Part shown: positions 56,401-64,000 of the stretch, in pieces
Layout: each line of letters opens with the position of its first letter
How positions within the stretch are numbered: the stretch's first letter is position 1
Origin: Winogradskyella echinorum
Lineage (GTDB): Bacteria; Bacteroidota; Bacteroidia; Flavobacteriales; Flavobacteriaceae
Direction: 5' to 3'
Assembly: GCF_014297365.1 (NCBI RefSeq)
Contig: NZ_JACOQD010000002.1
Location: forward strand, 434,001 to 498,000
Length of the DNA: 64,000 nt
Program-made: the position numbers and the translations under genes
The notes under the pieces: model-generated
Told to the model about the DNA's origin: nothing
The model's input: the letters and a program-made list of their open reading frames with translations, nothing else
The model's database searches: none

Positions 56401-58946
56401 CTGGTGTGGACTGTGGTGGATCTTGTCCAGACGAATGCCCACCACCTCCTACTTGTACAGATGTCATGGTGTCTATAACATTTGATAACTATCCACAAGA
56501 AACAAGCTGGTCTATTCAAGATAGCGCAGGAGTTACTGTTGCCTCTGGTGGTACTTATGGTAGTGAACCAGATGGTTCTACTATTACTATTGAAGAATGT
56601 CTTCCTGAAGGCTGCTATGACTTTATCATTAGCGATACGTATGGAGATGGTATTTGCTGTGAATATGGCAATGGATCATATACTGTAACGGCTAATGGAC
56701 TAACAGTTGCTTCTGGCGCAAGCTTTGAAAATTCTGAGACTACTAATTTCTGCTTGGAAGAACTCCCATGTGCAGGCGTTGACTTAACTGTAATTGAAGT
56801 AGATTTTGAAAACGGATCTGGTACGGATTGGACGACTTCAGGAACTGCTTCTACAGGAACTTTTGTTATTGCAAACCCAACAGCACAAACGTCGGGTGTA
56901 CTAACACAACCAGAAGACGATCATAGCGAAGTGGGAACAAATGCATTTTTTACGGCAACAAATACTACAGCAGGAGTTAATGATATTGATGGTGGTGTTT
57001 CAATTGCTACCTCACCTGTTTATACTATTACTGATGACTCTAATTTATCAATTTGGTATTTCTTTGGACAACGTGATGCTGGTGGAGATTCTGGTGATTT
57101 CTTTTTATTAGAATATTCAATTGATGGTGGTACTAACTATACTACGCTTGCATCTTATGGTGATGAAACTGTAGAAGCACAATGGACGGAAGCAACAGCA
57201 CAAATTCCAGCAAACTCTAGTTTAGTTATTAGAGTATCTGCAGCAGACGGTTCAAGCGCTGGTGATATTGTTGAAGCCGGAATTGATGATTTGGTGGTTA
57301 CCAAAATTTGTGTAGAACCTATACTATATACCTTTAATGACAATGTCTGGTCGCCAGAAGACCCAAACAATATATCTAACTCAAATGATGAAATTGTAAT
57401 AGAATCTGGTGAGGCTGTAATTTCTATGAATACATCTATTAATACTATATCGGTCGAGGCTGGTGCGGCATTGACAGTAAATTCTGGTATTACATTATCG
57501 GCAAATACTACAACTTTAAAGTCAACTTCAGTTTTATATTCTAGTTTAATAGTTGATGGAACAATTGAAGGTGAGGTAAAATATGAGCGTTTTGTTAATG
57601 CTAGTTCTGGTGGTAATGATTTAATTTCCCCACCACTTTCAGGGCAGACGTGGGAAGATTTCTTGGCCTTAGATACAAATGCTACAGACTTATTAAATAA
57701 TGGTAGTATTAACCCAACAACTTATGCTTTTGGTCCTTTCGATAAAACAGTAGATAATTATATAAATTATACTAACTCTCAAAGCGATTTAGATAATATA
57801 AATTTAGTAAGTGGTAAAGGCTACAGAGCCGCTACTGAATCTGGAACAAATTTAACGTTTGAAGGAACCGTGCCTACGTACTCAATTTCGATTAATATAT
57901 TAGATACAGGAGCACAATTTCCTGATTGGAATTTAATTGGAAATCCTTATCCTTCTTATCTGGATATGGATTTGTTCTTAAATTTTGTTTTATTAGATAA
58001 TGGCGTAGACCCAGTAGTTAGAAATATGGATATTTTCGAAAATATATCTGGTATATATGGTTATGCTGGTAATGGTGTAGAAAACAAATGGGATGTTATT
58101 ACCTTAGCCAATGCTAGTGAAAAATTAATGGCACCAGGCCAAGGATTCTTTGTAGCTGCAAATGAAGCTTATGTTAATGATTATGATGTTATTTTTGACC
58201 CTTCAATGAGGGCAAAAAACGGCGCTGATGATTTTATTGCTGGTCGTAGTTCAAATAATTTAACGTTTTTTAAGCTCAATATTGGTGCGTCTAATAGTAA
58301 TTATAGTACTGAGTTTTATTTTAATAATCATGCAAGTAAAGGTCTAGATCATGGATATGATGGAAAAATTTTAGGTAATGTAGCGCCCAACTTTGCCCTA
58401 TATTCTCTTTTAGTAGAAGACAATACAGGACTTCCTATAGCTTTACAGGCATTAAACCCTACAGATTTAGTAAATACAATAATTCCATTGGGTGTTAATT
58501 CTAATCAAGGAGAACAAATTACTTTTAGTATAAGCGAAACCACATTACCAAGAAATGTCGAAGTATATTTAGAAGATAACGTAACTAATACTGTTACGTT
58601 GTTAAATTCAGGTGATTATACATTTACCCCTAATACAGACTTAAATGGTTCTGGTCGTTTTTATCTTCGTGTAACATCATCAACGCTATCCGTTGGACAG
58701 AATGAATTAGATTATATTCAAATATATACTACAACAAGCCCAAAGTCCTTAGTTATTAAAGGACAATTAAATGCTGGTAGTAGAGTAAGTTTACATGATA
58801 TACAAGGTCGATTAGTTTTAAATGAAACATTGAATCATTTAAAATTAAGTAACACCATTGATATTTCAAGGCTTGGAACTGGAGTGTACTTTGTTAAGGT
58901 ATTTAATAATTACCATAGTAAAACACAAAAAATTATAGTAAATTAG
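53409..58946 (+). CDS. Giant T9SS-secreted diheme cytochrome/PKD/FG-GAP protein
   Basis: 1845 aa from ATG 53409, chosen because AAGGA lies just before it and MVNKKLILFITVVIAAIAVL is a good export signal; the in-frame ATG at 53367 overlaps the leader hairpin. Order: N-terminal export segment; residues about 75-420 an SO_2930-like diheme c-type cytochrome with Cys250-x-x-Cys253-His and Cys331-x-x-Cys334-His; PKD domain (about 435-520); at least seven FG-GAP/VCBS repeats (DINNDGWADIF, DYDNDGDLDLY and others); ASPIC/UnbV-like module; a Cys-rich GDETGVDCGGSCPDECPPPP; a CUB-like segment; two beta-rich modules; T9SS type A sorting domain (SLHDIQGRLVLNE; VYFVKVFNN). Likely displayed on the cell surface. 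Function unknown. Confidence 0.88.
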   Translation: MVNKKLILFITVVIAAIAVLYYNESQIDASNYSDYELLAVADHEKLTSGSYTLQPIRENSSIATFKRHEKAINSHTTNRSALMDPAISAEAIAKFLNGNLPTTTPSGNTGIPALLSQTGAFSNLSILTPNPGLIPYDMIEPFWSDGAAKKRWMAIPNDGTYDTADEQITFSNDEAWDFPRGSVLIKHFEVGGQRLETRFEVKGDDDVYYYLTYKWNSAQTDATLLDDAVDEDVVVNGVTQSWHYPSRNECASCHFPQNGSVLGPKTRHLNKAITYPSSGITMNQLVNFSELGLITETITDTNVSNYPAVAAKDDLSASLEDRARSYLDVNCASCHNPNVDNVAMFDARYSTPSANQNIIYGPVVYDEGLTDPKVIIPQDVANSMAHFRMNSTQTGIEMPPIAKDVVDTAGVQLIEDWINSLTPATSSPPEALFSASTVNGPAPLSVNFDASASIDADNDPLTYSWDFGDGNTASGVTTSHIFTTSAEFTVTLTVSDGEFSDIATTIIAVNNSNPGGNTMSFTDGTSLLGQDNFSGLPMGVIDMNGDGKDDIVQFNNARQLRIQYQNEAGQPFTSHDHGTVSNSNQWGTAIADFDHNGFNDIMSGGAYDNLKIVKNNNGNDSYSQSTQPNSILFLQGANFADINNDGWADIFACHDDAESRAYQNNQDGTLSYNHNLIRTFTTPSSDNSGNYASMWMDYDNDGDLDLYISKCRGGVNDPTDPRRINMLWQNDGDNNFTEVAEQANLKIGAQTWLSDFGDIDNDGDLDAIIINHFTGPNLMRNNGNGTFTEITTGSGLLPTLDSSNFYGIQGFFKDFNNDGFIDLMVSGDNHYIFYNNGDGTFQNAPNPFNSNQIQSFSVGDINHDGFLDIYAGYANGLNSPSSTKDRIWLNDGNSNNYINIQLEGTVSNINGIGARVELYGTWGKQIRDVRSGEGYGLVNTFTQHFGIGVNTQIEKVVVRWPSGVVDEILNPEINQFLKIIETIPEPSCNDGIQNGDETGVDCGGSCPDECPPPPTCTDVMVSITFDNYPQETSWSIQDSAGVTVASGGTYGSEPDGSTITIEECLPEGCYDFIISDTYGDGICCEYGNGSYTVTANGLTVASGASFENSETTNFCLEELPCAGVDLTVIEVDFENGSGTDWTTSGTASTGTFVIANPTAQTSGVLTQPEDDHSEVGTNAFFTATNTTAGVNDIDGGVSIATSPVYTITDDSNLSIWYFFGQRDAGGDSGDFFLLEYSIDGGTNYTTLASYGDETVEAQWTEATAQIPANSSLVIRVSAADGSSAGDIVEAGIDDLVVTKICVEPILYTFNDNVWSPEDPNNISNSNDEIVIESGEAVISMNTSINTISVEAGAALTVNSGITLSANTTTLKSTSVLYSSLIVDGTIEGEVKYERFVNASSGGNDLISPPLSGQTWEDFLALDTNATDLLNNGSINPTTYAFGPFDKTVDNYINYTNSQSDLDNINLVSGKGYRAATESGTNLTFEGTVPTYSISINILDTGAQFPDWNLIGNPYPSYLDMDLFLNFVLLDNGVDPVVRNMDIFENISGIYGYAGNGVENKWDVITLANASEKLMAPGQGFFVAANEAYVNDYDVIFDPSMRAKNGADDFIAGRSSNNLTFFKLNIGASNSNYSTEFYFNNHASKGLDHGYDGKILGNVAPNFALYSLLVEDNTGLPIALQALNPTDLVNTIIPLGVNSNQGEQITFSISETTLPRNVEVYLEDNVTNTVTLLNSGDYTFTPNTDLNGSGRFYLRVTSSTLSVGQNELDYIQIYTTTSPKSLVIKGQLNAGSRVSLHDIQGRLVLNETLNHLKLSNTIDISRLGTGVYFVKVFNNYHSKTQKIIVN

Positions 58947-58960
58947 ATTATGATTAAAAG

Positions 58961-58994
58961 AAAAAAGCAAGTTTTATAAACTTGCTTTTTTTTT
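58961..58994 (+). terminator. Terminator after the giant gene
   Basis: AAAAAAGCAAGTTT tat AAACTTGCTTTTTTTT: long perfect stem with a T-run. Confidence 0.95.
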
Positions 58995-59092
58995 AATTCT
59001 AACTTATTTGACAAAGGGTATTTTATTTTTTCTAAAGGAACCCTTATAAACTCAAAAAACAGCGTTTTAAAAAATAAGGGACAACATATAAA

Positions 59093-59770
59093 TTAAAGTT
59101 CAACGCTCTCTCCTATTTCTAATAACATTAAATCTTTATTCTTATCAAAAAATTTACGTTTTGCTACTTCATGGTCAATTTCTATATAACCAAATGTGTC
59201 ATAATGGTAGCCCAAGATTTTATCGCATTCTACAAAATCACTTGCAATAATGGCATCTTCTATTCCCATTGTAAAATTATCACCAATAGGTAAAATCGCT
59301 AAATCGAGTTTGGTTTGCATGGGTATTAGTTTCATATCCATAGTTAAGGCTGTATCACCTGCTATGTATATGTTTTTACGTTCGCCTTCAATTATAAAAC
59401 CACCAGGTTGTCCACCGTATTTTCCATCTGGAAAAGAAGAAGTGTGTATGGCATTTACATATTTCAGACTTCCGAAATCAAAATCCCAAGTTCCGCCGTG
59501 ATTCATTGGATGACCTTCCAATCCTAATTCTTGATAATGCACTACAATTTCGTAATTAGAAACAACAATTGCTCCTGTTCGTTTAGCAATAGCTTCAACA
59601 TCTAAAATGTGATCTTGATGTGCGTGAGTTACTAAAATATAATCTGCCTTTATACCCTCAATGTTTATATGAGCTGCTTTATCGTTTCCTGAAATAAACG
59701 GGTCAACAAGAATATGAATATCCTTGATTTGAATACCTAAACAGGCATGTCCATAGAATGTGATTTTCAT
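59093..59770 (-). CDS. UPF0173-like metallo-beta-lactamase-fold metal-dependent hydrolase
   Basis: 225 aa, the normal size for the family. KITFYGHACLGIQIKDIHIL and LVTHAHQDHILD with the HxHxDH zinc motif, plus NIYIAGDTALTMDMKLI and KILGYHYDTFGYI. Cytoplasmic hydrolase of unknown substrate. In flavobacterial genomes it often occurs beside men genes, as it does here (menA and menB are 2 kb away). It begins 17 bp after the secreted-protein gene on the same strand. Confidence 0.9.
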   Translation of the reverse strand: MKITFYGHACLGIQIKDIHILVDPFISGNDKAAHINIEGIKADYILVTHAHQDHILDVEAIAKRTGAIVVSNYEIVVHYQELGLEGHPMNHGGTWDFDFGSLKYVNAIHTSSFPDGKYGGQPGGFIIEGERKNIYIAGDTALTMDMKLIPMQTKLDLAILPIGDNFTMGIEDAIIASDFVECDKILGYHYDTFGYIEIDHEVAKRKFFDKNKDLMLLEIGESVEL

Positions 59771-59787
59771 AATTGTATATTTTTAGT

Positions 59788-61278
59788 CTATTGTAAAATC
59801 ATAAATTGTCTCTTTTTACGACCAGAACTCATCATAATAAATTTTCCGTCTTGATAAGTTCCGTAAAATGGTAAATAGAATGTTTTTCCTTTATTATCTT
59901 GTATTTTACTATAGATAACTTCACCTGCATTATCATAAACTATATCGTATAATGAAGACGACTCAAACCATCCTTTAGAGACTTTTGTTCTTCCATCCTT
60001 TTTTTCAAGTAGATTTTTACCAGAATTTAATAATACATGCAATTCATCATTTTTAAGAAATGCATTATATGAAGGTGCTGTAGAACGTTTAAAAATACTT
60101 CTTCCCCAATCTAAATTACCAGAAGCTCCAAATTTTAATATTAAAATGTCGTCATAATGATATACCGTTTGCCAGTAACCACCATTCATACCAGTAGACA
60201 CGTAGGTTTGCGTAATATAAAATTCTTCTGCCAATAGATAAGTATTTCCTTGTGAATCTTCTAAAATATAATCGATATAAAAATTGGTTAACTCTTTTCC
60301 TTTATTTTTCTTTTTTGATCCTCTTTTATCACCGAATAAATCTTCATAAACATTTATAGGTAGCTCATAATTGTTTTTACTGGCGATAGAAAAATTTTCT
60401 GAATCAATAATAAAATTACAACCACCTTTAATTCTACCCGAATTTCTTTCAGAATAAAAACCTATAAGATGTAACTTACTGTCTACTATTGTAATACCTA
60501 AATTTTTAATATGCTGATCAGCTAGGCTAATGGATAACTCCTTATTGCTTGTTTCGGTAATTTTATTTAAAATAAAATCGTAATTGGCTTCTCCCTTTTT
60601 CTTTTCTCTTTTTCCTTCTTTATATAATTTTCCTAATACAAAAACGTCTCCGTTATCATTGATAGAAATATCATTATGCTTAAAATATTTTTCTTCATGC
60701 TTTTGATAGCTTTTAGTAAATAACAATTCTAAAGTTTTAGCGTTAAACACTCTAATAGCATAGTCGTTTACGTCCTTGTAAATATTATCCGTGGCCATAG
60801 CTAAATACTTTCCATTTGGAGATATACCTAAACTGGTTTCACGATCTTGTCGATTACCAAATAAAAATCGCTTTTTAGCAACTGTAACTTCAAATAGTTT
60901 CTTTTTGCTATGAGATCCACTTTTTATATTAAATGAATGACAATTAACTATGCGCTCTTTAGCTTTAGGTGAGAACACAGTAAATACTTTAATTTCGTCG
61001 CCATAAACAACTTCTCCTATATACCGTTCTTTTTTATCGCTCTCAATAACCAGACTATGTTTTTTATCAAGACTATTATCAAAAACATCAAACAATATAT
61101 CACGTTTGCTTTCTCTTACTATGCCTGTTAAGCCATTGTCTGTAGTATGAATCGTTAAAACACCTGTAGACTTAACCTTATCTTTATACTCTAAACTTTC
61201 ACTGACATTTAAATTTGTTTTTTGAGCATCAACAAAGGTAAATGCTAATAGTAAGGCAAGTGTAATTAGATTTTTCAT
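59788..61278 (-). CDS. Secreted protein, unknown function
   Basis: 496 aa. Signal peptide (MKNLITLALLLAFTFVDAQ). The body is rich in short beta-strand blocks, e.g. TSLGISPNGKYLAMATDN (WD/propeller-like), DFILNKITETSNKELSI and LKFGASGNLDWGRSIFKRS. No enzyme motif or T9SS tail. Lys-rich segments (GKREKKKGEANY; DKRGSKKKNKGKE) suggest loops. Precedes the UPF0173-like gene in a probable two-gene transcript. I do not recognise a family. Confidence 0.7.
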   Translation of the reverse strand: MKNLITLALLLAFTFVDAQKTNLNVSESLEYKDKVKSTGVLTIHTTDNGLTGIVRESKRDILFDVFDNSLDKKHSLVIESDKKERYIGEVVYGDEIKVFTVFSPKAKERIVNCHSFNIKSGSHSKKKLFEVTVAKKRFLFGNRQDRETSLGISPNGKYLAMATDNIYKDVNDYAIRVFNAKTLELLFTKSYQKHEEKYFKHNDISINDNGDVFVLGKLYKEGKREKKKGEANYDFILNKITETSNKELSISLADQHIKNLGITIVDSKLHLIGFYSERNSGRIKGGCNFIIDSENFSIASKNNYELPINVYEDLFGDKRGSKKKNKGKELTNFYIDYILEDSQGNTYLLAEEFYITQTYVSTGMNGGYWQTVYHYDDILILKFGASGNLDWGRSIFKRSTAPSYNAFLKNDELHVLLNSGKNLLEKKDGRTKVSKGWFESSSLYDIVYDNAGEVIYSKIQDNKGKTFYLPFYGTYQDGKFIMMSSGRKKRQFMILQ

Positions 61279-61310
61279 GTAATGGTTTAGATTTTTTTGA
61301 ATAAGTTGTT

Positions 61311-61345
61311 AAAATAAAAAAACTTAAGCATTAATATACTTAAGT
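61311..61345 (-). terminator. Terminator of the menB-menA transcript
   Basis: Minus-strand stem ACTTAAG / CTTAAGT with a 10-nt loop followed by TTTTTTTATTTT. It lies between menA and the next gene on the same strand. Confidence 0.7.
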
Positions 61346-61387
61346 CTATAAATTTTTACTTTAAAAATCACTTTATAATATAATGAA

Positions 61388-62293
61388 CTAGTACAAAATA
61401 TACCCAATACCTAAAAGTAAAGCAAACAGAAATGTTGACAAGGCTAAAACTTTTAGTTGCTTATCAAAATCATCTGCTGTTTTTGCAACTTTAATTTTTT
61501 TAACATGAATTATTAAAGGGATAAATGCTATAAGATATAAAAAATTGTAAGGCTCTACATAATACAAAATTGAAAATATGACACTCAACAACATAGCACC
61601 TATAATCAATACTAAATGATATTTTTTGGCCTTTTGTAGTCCTAATTTTACTGCTAAAGTAATTTTACCTGCATTAGCATCTGGTTCTATATCTCTCATG
61701 TTATTTAAATTAAGCACACCAACGCTTAACAAACCTACTGTAATTGCTGGCAAAATCACAACATGATCTATTGTATGCATATAAAGTAAATAACTACCTA
61801 TTGTACTCAATAATCCGAAAAATACAAAAACAAAAATATCGCCAAGAGCTCTATAACCATAAGGCGAATCTCCCATAGTATAATTTAAAGCTGCATACAC
61901 TGAAATACCTCCAAGAAAAACAAACAGCAGTAGAAATAAAAAATTAGTTGGTCCAAAAGCCACCCAGATAAGGGATAAAGTAAAAAGTATAATTACTAAG
62001 ATATTCATCTTTATAGCTTCGAGCATATGGTCTGGTGTTATTTCACCACTTTGAATGGCACGTTGTGGACCTACTCGTTCATCATTATCTGTACCCTTAA
62101 CACCATCGCCATAATCATTGGCAAGATTAGATAATACTTGAAGACTTATAGTCGTTAAAATTGCCAATACTAAAACCCAAGGATTAAAGTGTCCGTTGTA
62201 ATAGGCAAAACAAGTTCCAAGTATTATACCAGATACAGAAAGCGGCAAGGTTCTTAATCGCATGGCTGAGAGCCATGGTTTAACTTTTTTCAT
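61388..62293 (-). CDS. menA: 1,4-Dihydroxy-2-naphthoate polyprenyltransferase
   Basis: 301 aa, about eight hydrophobic segments. UbiA-type motifs: QVLSNLANDYGDGVKGTDND (NDxxDxxxD-like) and VGVLNLNNMRDIEPDANAGK (second Asp-rich region). It attaches the isoprenoid tail to DHNA, giving demethylmenaquinone, in the inner membrane. Directly downstream of menB (15 bp), so one transcript. Confidence 0.93.
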   Translation of the reverse strand: MKKVKPWLSAMRLRTLPLSVSGIILGTCFAYYNGHFNPWVLVLAILTTISLQVLSNLANDYGDGVKGTDNDERVGPQRAIQSGEITPDHMLEAIKMNILVIILFTLSLIWVAFGPTNFLFLLLFVFLGGISVYAALNYTMGDSPYGYRALGDIFVFVFFGLLSTIGSYLLYMHTIDHVVILPAITVGLLSVGVLNLNNMRDIEPDANAGKITLAVKLGLQKAKKYHLVLIIGAMLLSVIFSILYYVEPYNFLYLIAFIPLIIHVKKIKVAKTADDFDKQLKVLALSTFLFALLLGIGYILY

Positions 62294-62308
62294 TGAAACC
62301 TAATTATA

Positions 62309-63148
62309 TTATGGAATCCATTTTTTAGGAAAGTTAGGTTTCCTTTTTTCTAAAAAGGCATCTCTTCCTTCTTTTGCTTCATCTGTCATGTAAGCTAATC
62401 GCGTAGCTTCGCCAGCAAATACTTGTTGTCCAACCATACCATCATCTGTAAGGTTCATTGCAAACTTTAGCATTTTAATAGAAGTTGGTGATTTTGCTAA
62501 TATTTCTTGTGCCCACTCATACGCAGTATCTTCTAATTCTGCATGAGGTATAACCGCATTTACCATACCCATTTCGTATGCTTCTTGAGCAGAATAATTT
62601 CGACCTAAGAAAAAGATTTCACGTGCTTTTTTCTGTCCTACCATTTTTGCTAAATAGGCAGAGCCATAACCACCGTCAAAACTAGTTACATCAGCATCAG
62701 TTTGTTTAAAAATGGCATGTTCTTTACTTGCTAATGTTAAATCACATACTACATGTAAACTATGACCACCACCTACTGCCCAACCAGGTACAACAGCAAT
62801 AACTGCTTTTGGCATAAAACGAATAAGGCGTTGAACTTCTAGGATATTTAGACGATGATACCCATCTTCACCAACATAACCTTGGTGTCCTCTAGCCTTT
62901 TGATCTCCACCCGAACAAAAACTCCATATGCCATCTTTTGTAGAAGGTCCTTCAGCACTTAAAAGCACAACTCCAATATTTACATCTTCTCCAGCATCAT
63001 AAAACGCATCGTAAAGTTCTGAAGTTGTTTTTGGACGAAAAGCATTCCTAACATTTGGTCTATTAAATGCTATTCTAGCAACCCCATTGCATTTGTGATA
63101 TGTTATATCTTCATAAGATTTGGCAACTTTCCAATCTATAGAACTCAT
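62309..63148 (-). CDS. menB: 1,4-Dihydroxy-2-naphthoyl-CoA synthase
   Basis: 279 aa crotonase-superfamily enzyme. GVARIAFNRPNVRNAFRPKT, WSFCSGGDQKARG (oxyanion loop), VAVVPGWAVGGGHSLHVVCD and FDGGYGSAYLAKMVGQKKA (catalytic Asp/Tyr region). It closes OSB-CoA to DHNA-CoA in menaquinone synthesis. No menD, menF or DHNA-CoA thioesterase is within the window. A CAAAAATA reverse-strand -7-like box (63168-63175) lies upstream, but its -33 spacing is poor. Confidence 0.95.
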   Translation of the reverse strand: MSSIDWKVAKSYEDITYHKCNGVARIAFNRPNVRNAFRPKTTSELYDAFYDAGEDVNIGVVLLSAEGPSTKDGIWSFCSGGDQKARGHQGYVGEDGYHRLNILEVQRLIRFMPKAVIAVVPGWAVGGGHSLHVVCDLTLASKEHAIFKQTDADVTSFDGGYGSAYLAKMVGQKKAREIFFLGRNYSAQEAYEMGMVNAVIPHAELEDTAYEWAQEILAKSPTSIKMLKFAMNLTDDGMVGQQVFAGEATRLAYMTDEAKEGRDAFLEKRKPNFPKKWIP

Positions 63149-63211
63149 TTATCTATTATTTTAAAAGCAAAAATAAGGAATTAATAATAATGCACTAACT
63201 GCAATTTATAT

Positions 63212-63241
63212 TTGGTTTTCTCATGTTAAACAATATATTTG
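63212..63241 (+). promoter_or_regulatory. Promoter of the STAS-like gene at 63280
   Basis: TTG (63212-63214), 19 bp, TATATTTG (63234-63241): perfect consensus, about 38 nt before the ATG. Confidence 0.75.
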
Positions 63242-63279
63242 CGCCCTTAAAAATTAACCCTAATCTAGCCTAACCTATA

Positions 63280-63681
63280 ATGAATAATAGCCTTAACCTT
63301 AAAAACAAAACTTTTTTAACTCGCTCAACTAATTTAGGAGAAGTCTATCTCTTTGATAATTATATAATTACTAATTTTAATGAAGGCGTTGATATTGATT
63401 ATGCTAATTTTAATGAAGTTAGAGATATAATAAAAAATCATTTTGAAGAAAGACCTTTTGGCTTTATCGCAGATAGAAAAAATTCATATTCCATAAATCT
63501 AAATGATGCCAATAGATTTAATATTTCATTTCCTAACTTAAAAGCATACGCTATTGTGGTGTACAATTCTTTAACAGAAAGAGTGTTTGAGATTGAAAAT
63601 CGTTTTTTTACATTTAATAGACAAGCATTTAAATCGATTGAAGATGCAATCGATTGGGTTGAGCAAAACTTACCTCATTAA
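63280..63681 (+). CDS. Small cytoplasmic STAS-like protein, paralogue 2
   Basis: 133 aa. LGEVYLFDNYIITNFNEGVDI, RPFGFIADRKNSYSINLND and IEDAIDWVEQNL line up with the protein at 36100 (YDNYILVIIKEGVNV; HRINSYSV; DAFTWADNLV) and its N-terminus with the gene at 63838. No signal peptide or membrane segment. Own consensus promoter. Function unknown; possibly a SpoIIAA/STAS-type fold by length and strand pattern. Confidence 0.78.
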   Translation: MNNSLNLKNKTFLTRSTNLGEVYLFDNYIITNFNEGVDIDYANFNEVRDIIKNHFEERPFGFIADRKNSYSINLNDANRFNISFPNLKAYAIVVYNSLTERVFEIENRFFTFNRQAFKSIEDAIDWVEQNLPH

Positions 63682-63837
63682 TATCTACTTTATTTCTACT
63701 TGTAAGATCTAAAACGTTTTGTCATTCGTATAACATATTAGTCTTCATTGTTTTAAGTGACTAGCATAAAATAGCTGTGTCTTATTAAAAACTCTGTTAA
63801 GTCACTAAAATTAGTAGTTTATAAAAATACAACTGTT

Positions 63838-64000
63838 ATGACAATTACAAATTCAAACGTTGCTTCGCAAATTGTAAAACAAACACAGTCTAAGGTAGGA
63901 ACTGTTCATTTTTTTAACCATATAGCTGTAATAGAATTTAATGAAGGTACTCATATAGATATAAATTCTGTGAAGAAAACACTTAAAGATATTCGCAACT
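63838..64000 (+). CDS. STAS-like protein, paralogue 3 (cut by the window end)
   Basis: The ATG at 63838 opens a frame that runs to the end of the window (54 codons seen). VGTVHFFNHIAVIEFNEGTH aligns with the N-terminus of the preceding gene (LGEVYLFDNYIITNFNEGVD), so this is a tandem duplicate. The 156-bp gap between the two holds AGTGACT / AGTCACT inverted repeats (63756-63762 and 63800-63806) and no clear consensus promoter. Confidence 0.72.
   Translation, partial: MTITNSNVASQIVKQTQSKVGTVHFFNHIAVIEFNEGTHIDINSVKKTLKDIRN

Noticed and set aside
63756..63806. AGTGACT / AGTCACT inverted repeat between the two STAS-like genes
   Set aside because: Only 7 bp of pairing with a 37-nt loop and no T-run; too weak to call a terminator or operator.
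1..64000. CRISPR arrays, prophage, transposase or integrase genes
   Set aside because: No regularly spaced repeats and no transposase, integrase or phage structural motifs were seen in the translated frames.

Overview
The window is AT-rich chromosomal DNA from a marine-type member of the Bacteroidota, most likely the Flavobacteriaceae. The evidence is a SusC-type TonB receptor, type IX secretion (T9SS) C-terminal domains, many lipoproteins, Bacteroidota promoters (TTG-N19/20-TAnnTTTG) and a menaquinone pathway. No genus can be named from sequence alone.

Region 1 (1-16.9 kb) is a polysaccharide utilisation locus for a rhamnose- and uronate-containing polymer. It holds a partial SusC receptor, two PL9-like beta-helix lyases (one with a T9SS tag, one without), an S1 sulfatase, L-rhamnose mutarotase, a DUF6250-like lipoprotein, a GH31 alpha-glycosidase, a PL22 oligogalacturonate lyase, a GH106 alpha-L-rhamnosidase, a GH105 unsaturated uronyl hydrolase and a GntR/LacI-type chimeric regulator. 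PL9, PL22, GH105 and GH106 together point to a rhamnogalacturonan-I-like backbone. The sulfatase suggests a sulfated variant such as algal or ulvan-like material.

Region 2 (17.1-24.6 kb) is the matching L-rhamnose operon: fused rhamnulose-1-phosphate aldolase/lactaldehyde dehydrogenase, rhamnose isomerase, an FGGY kinase, an FMN alpha-hydroxyacid (lactate) oxidase and an NCS1-like permease that is the likely sugar transporter. The most notable result is a tandem direct repeat (ACAGGATA-N2-ACAGGATA, 10-bp period). It lies exactly 20 bp upstream of a candidate -7 box in six promoters that together drive nearly the whole PUL and the rhamnose operon. This looks like an activator site defining one regulon.

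Region 3 (24.8-46.4 kb) is mostly housekeeping: a Ser-Pro-Arg tRNA cluster, a PgpH-type c-di-AMP phosphodiesterase, thiolase, NlpC/P60 hydrolase, a TPR protein, gyrA, clpC, hutH, a TlpA-like lipoprotein, NAD(P)HX repair, holA, an HsdR-N-like protein, a glycosyltransferase and an OmpA-like lipoprotein. Several genes are divergent pairs or convergent pairs sharing bidirectional terminators.

Region 4 (46.5-64 kb) holds a palindromic intergenic repeat flanked by 15-bp direct repeats, a plug/von Willebrand A fusion protein and menC-CPBP-menE. A sterol-desaturase-like gene and a giant T9SS-secreted diheme cytochrome (about 1845 aa) follow, then a metallo-hydrolase, a secreted protein, menA and menB. 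The men genes are thus split around the giant gene. Three members of a small STAS-like paralogous family occur in the window (36.1, 63.3 and 63.8 kb, the last cut by the window end).
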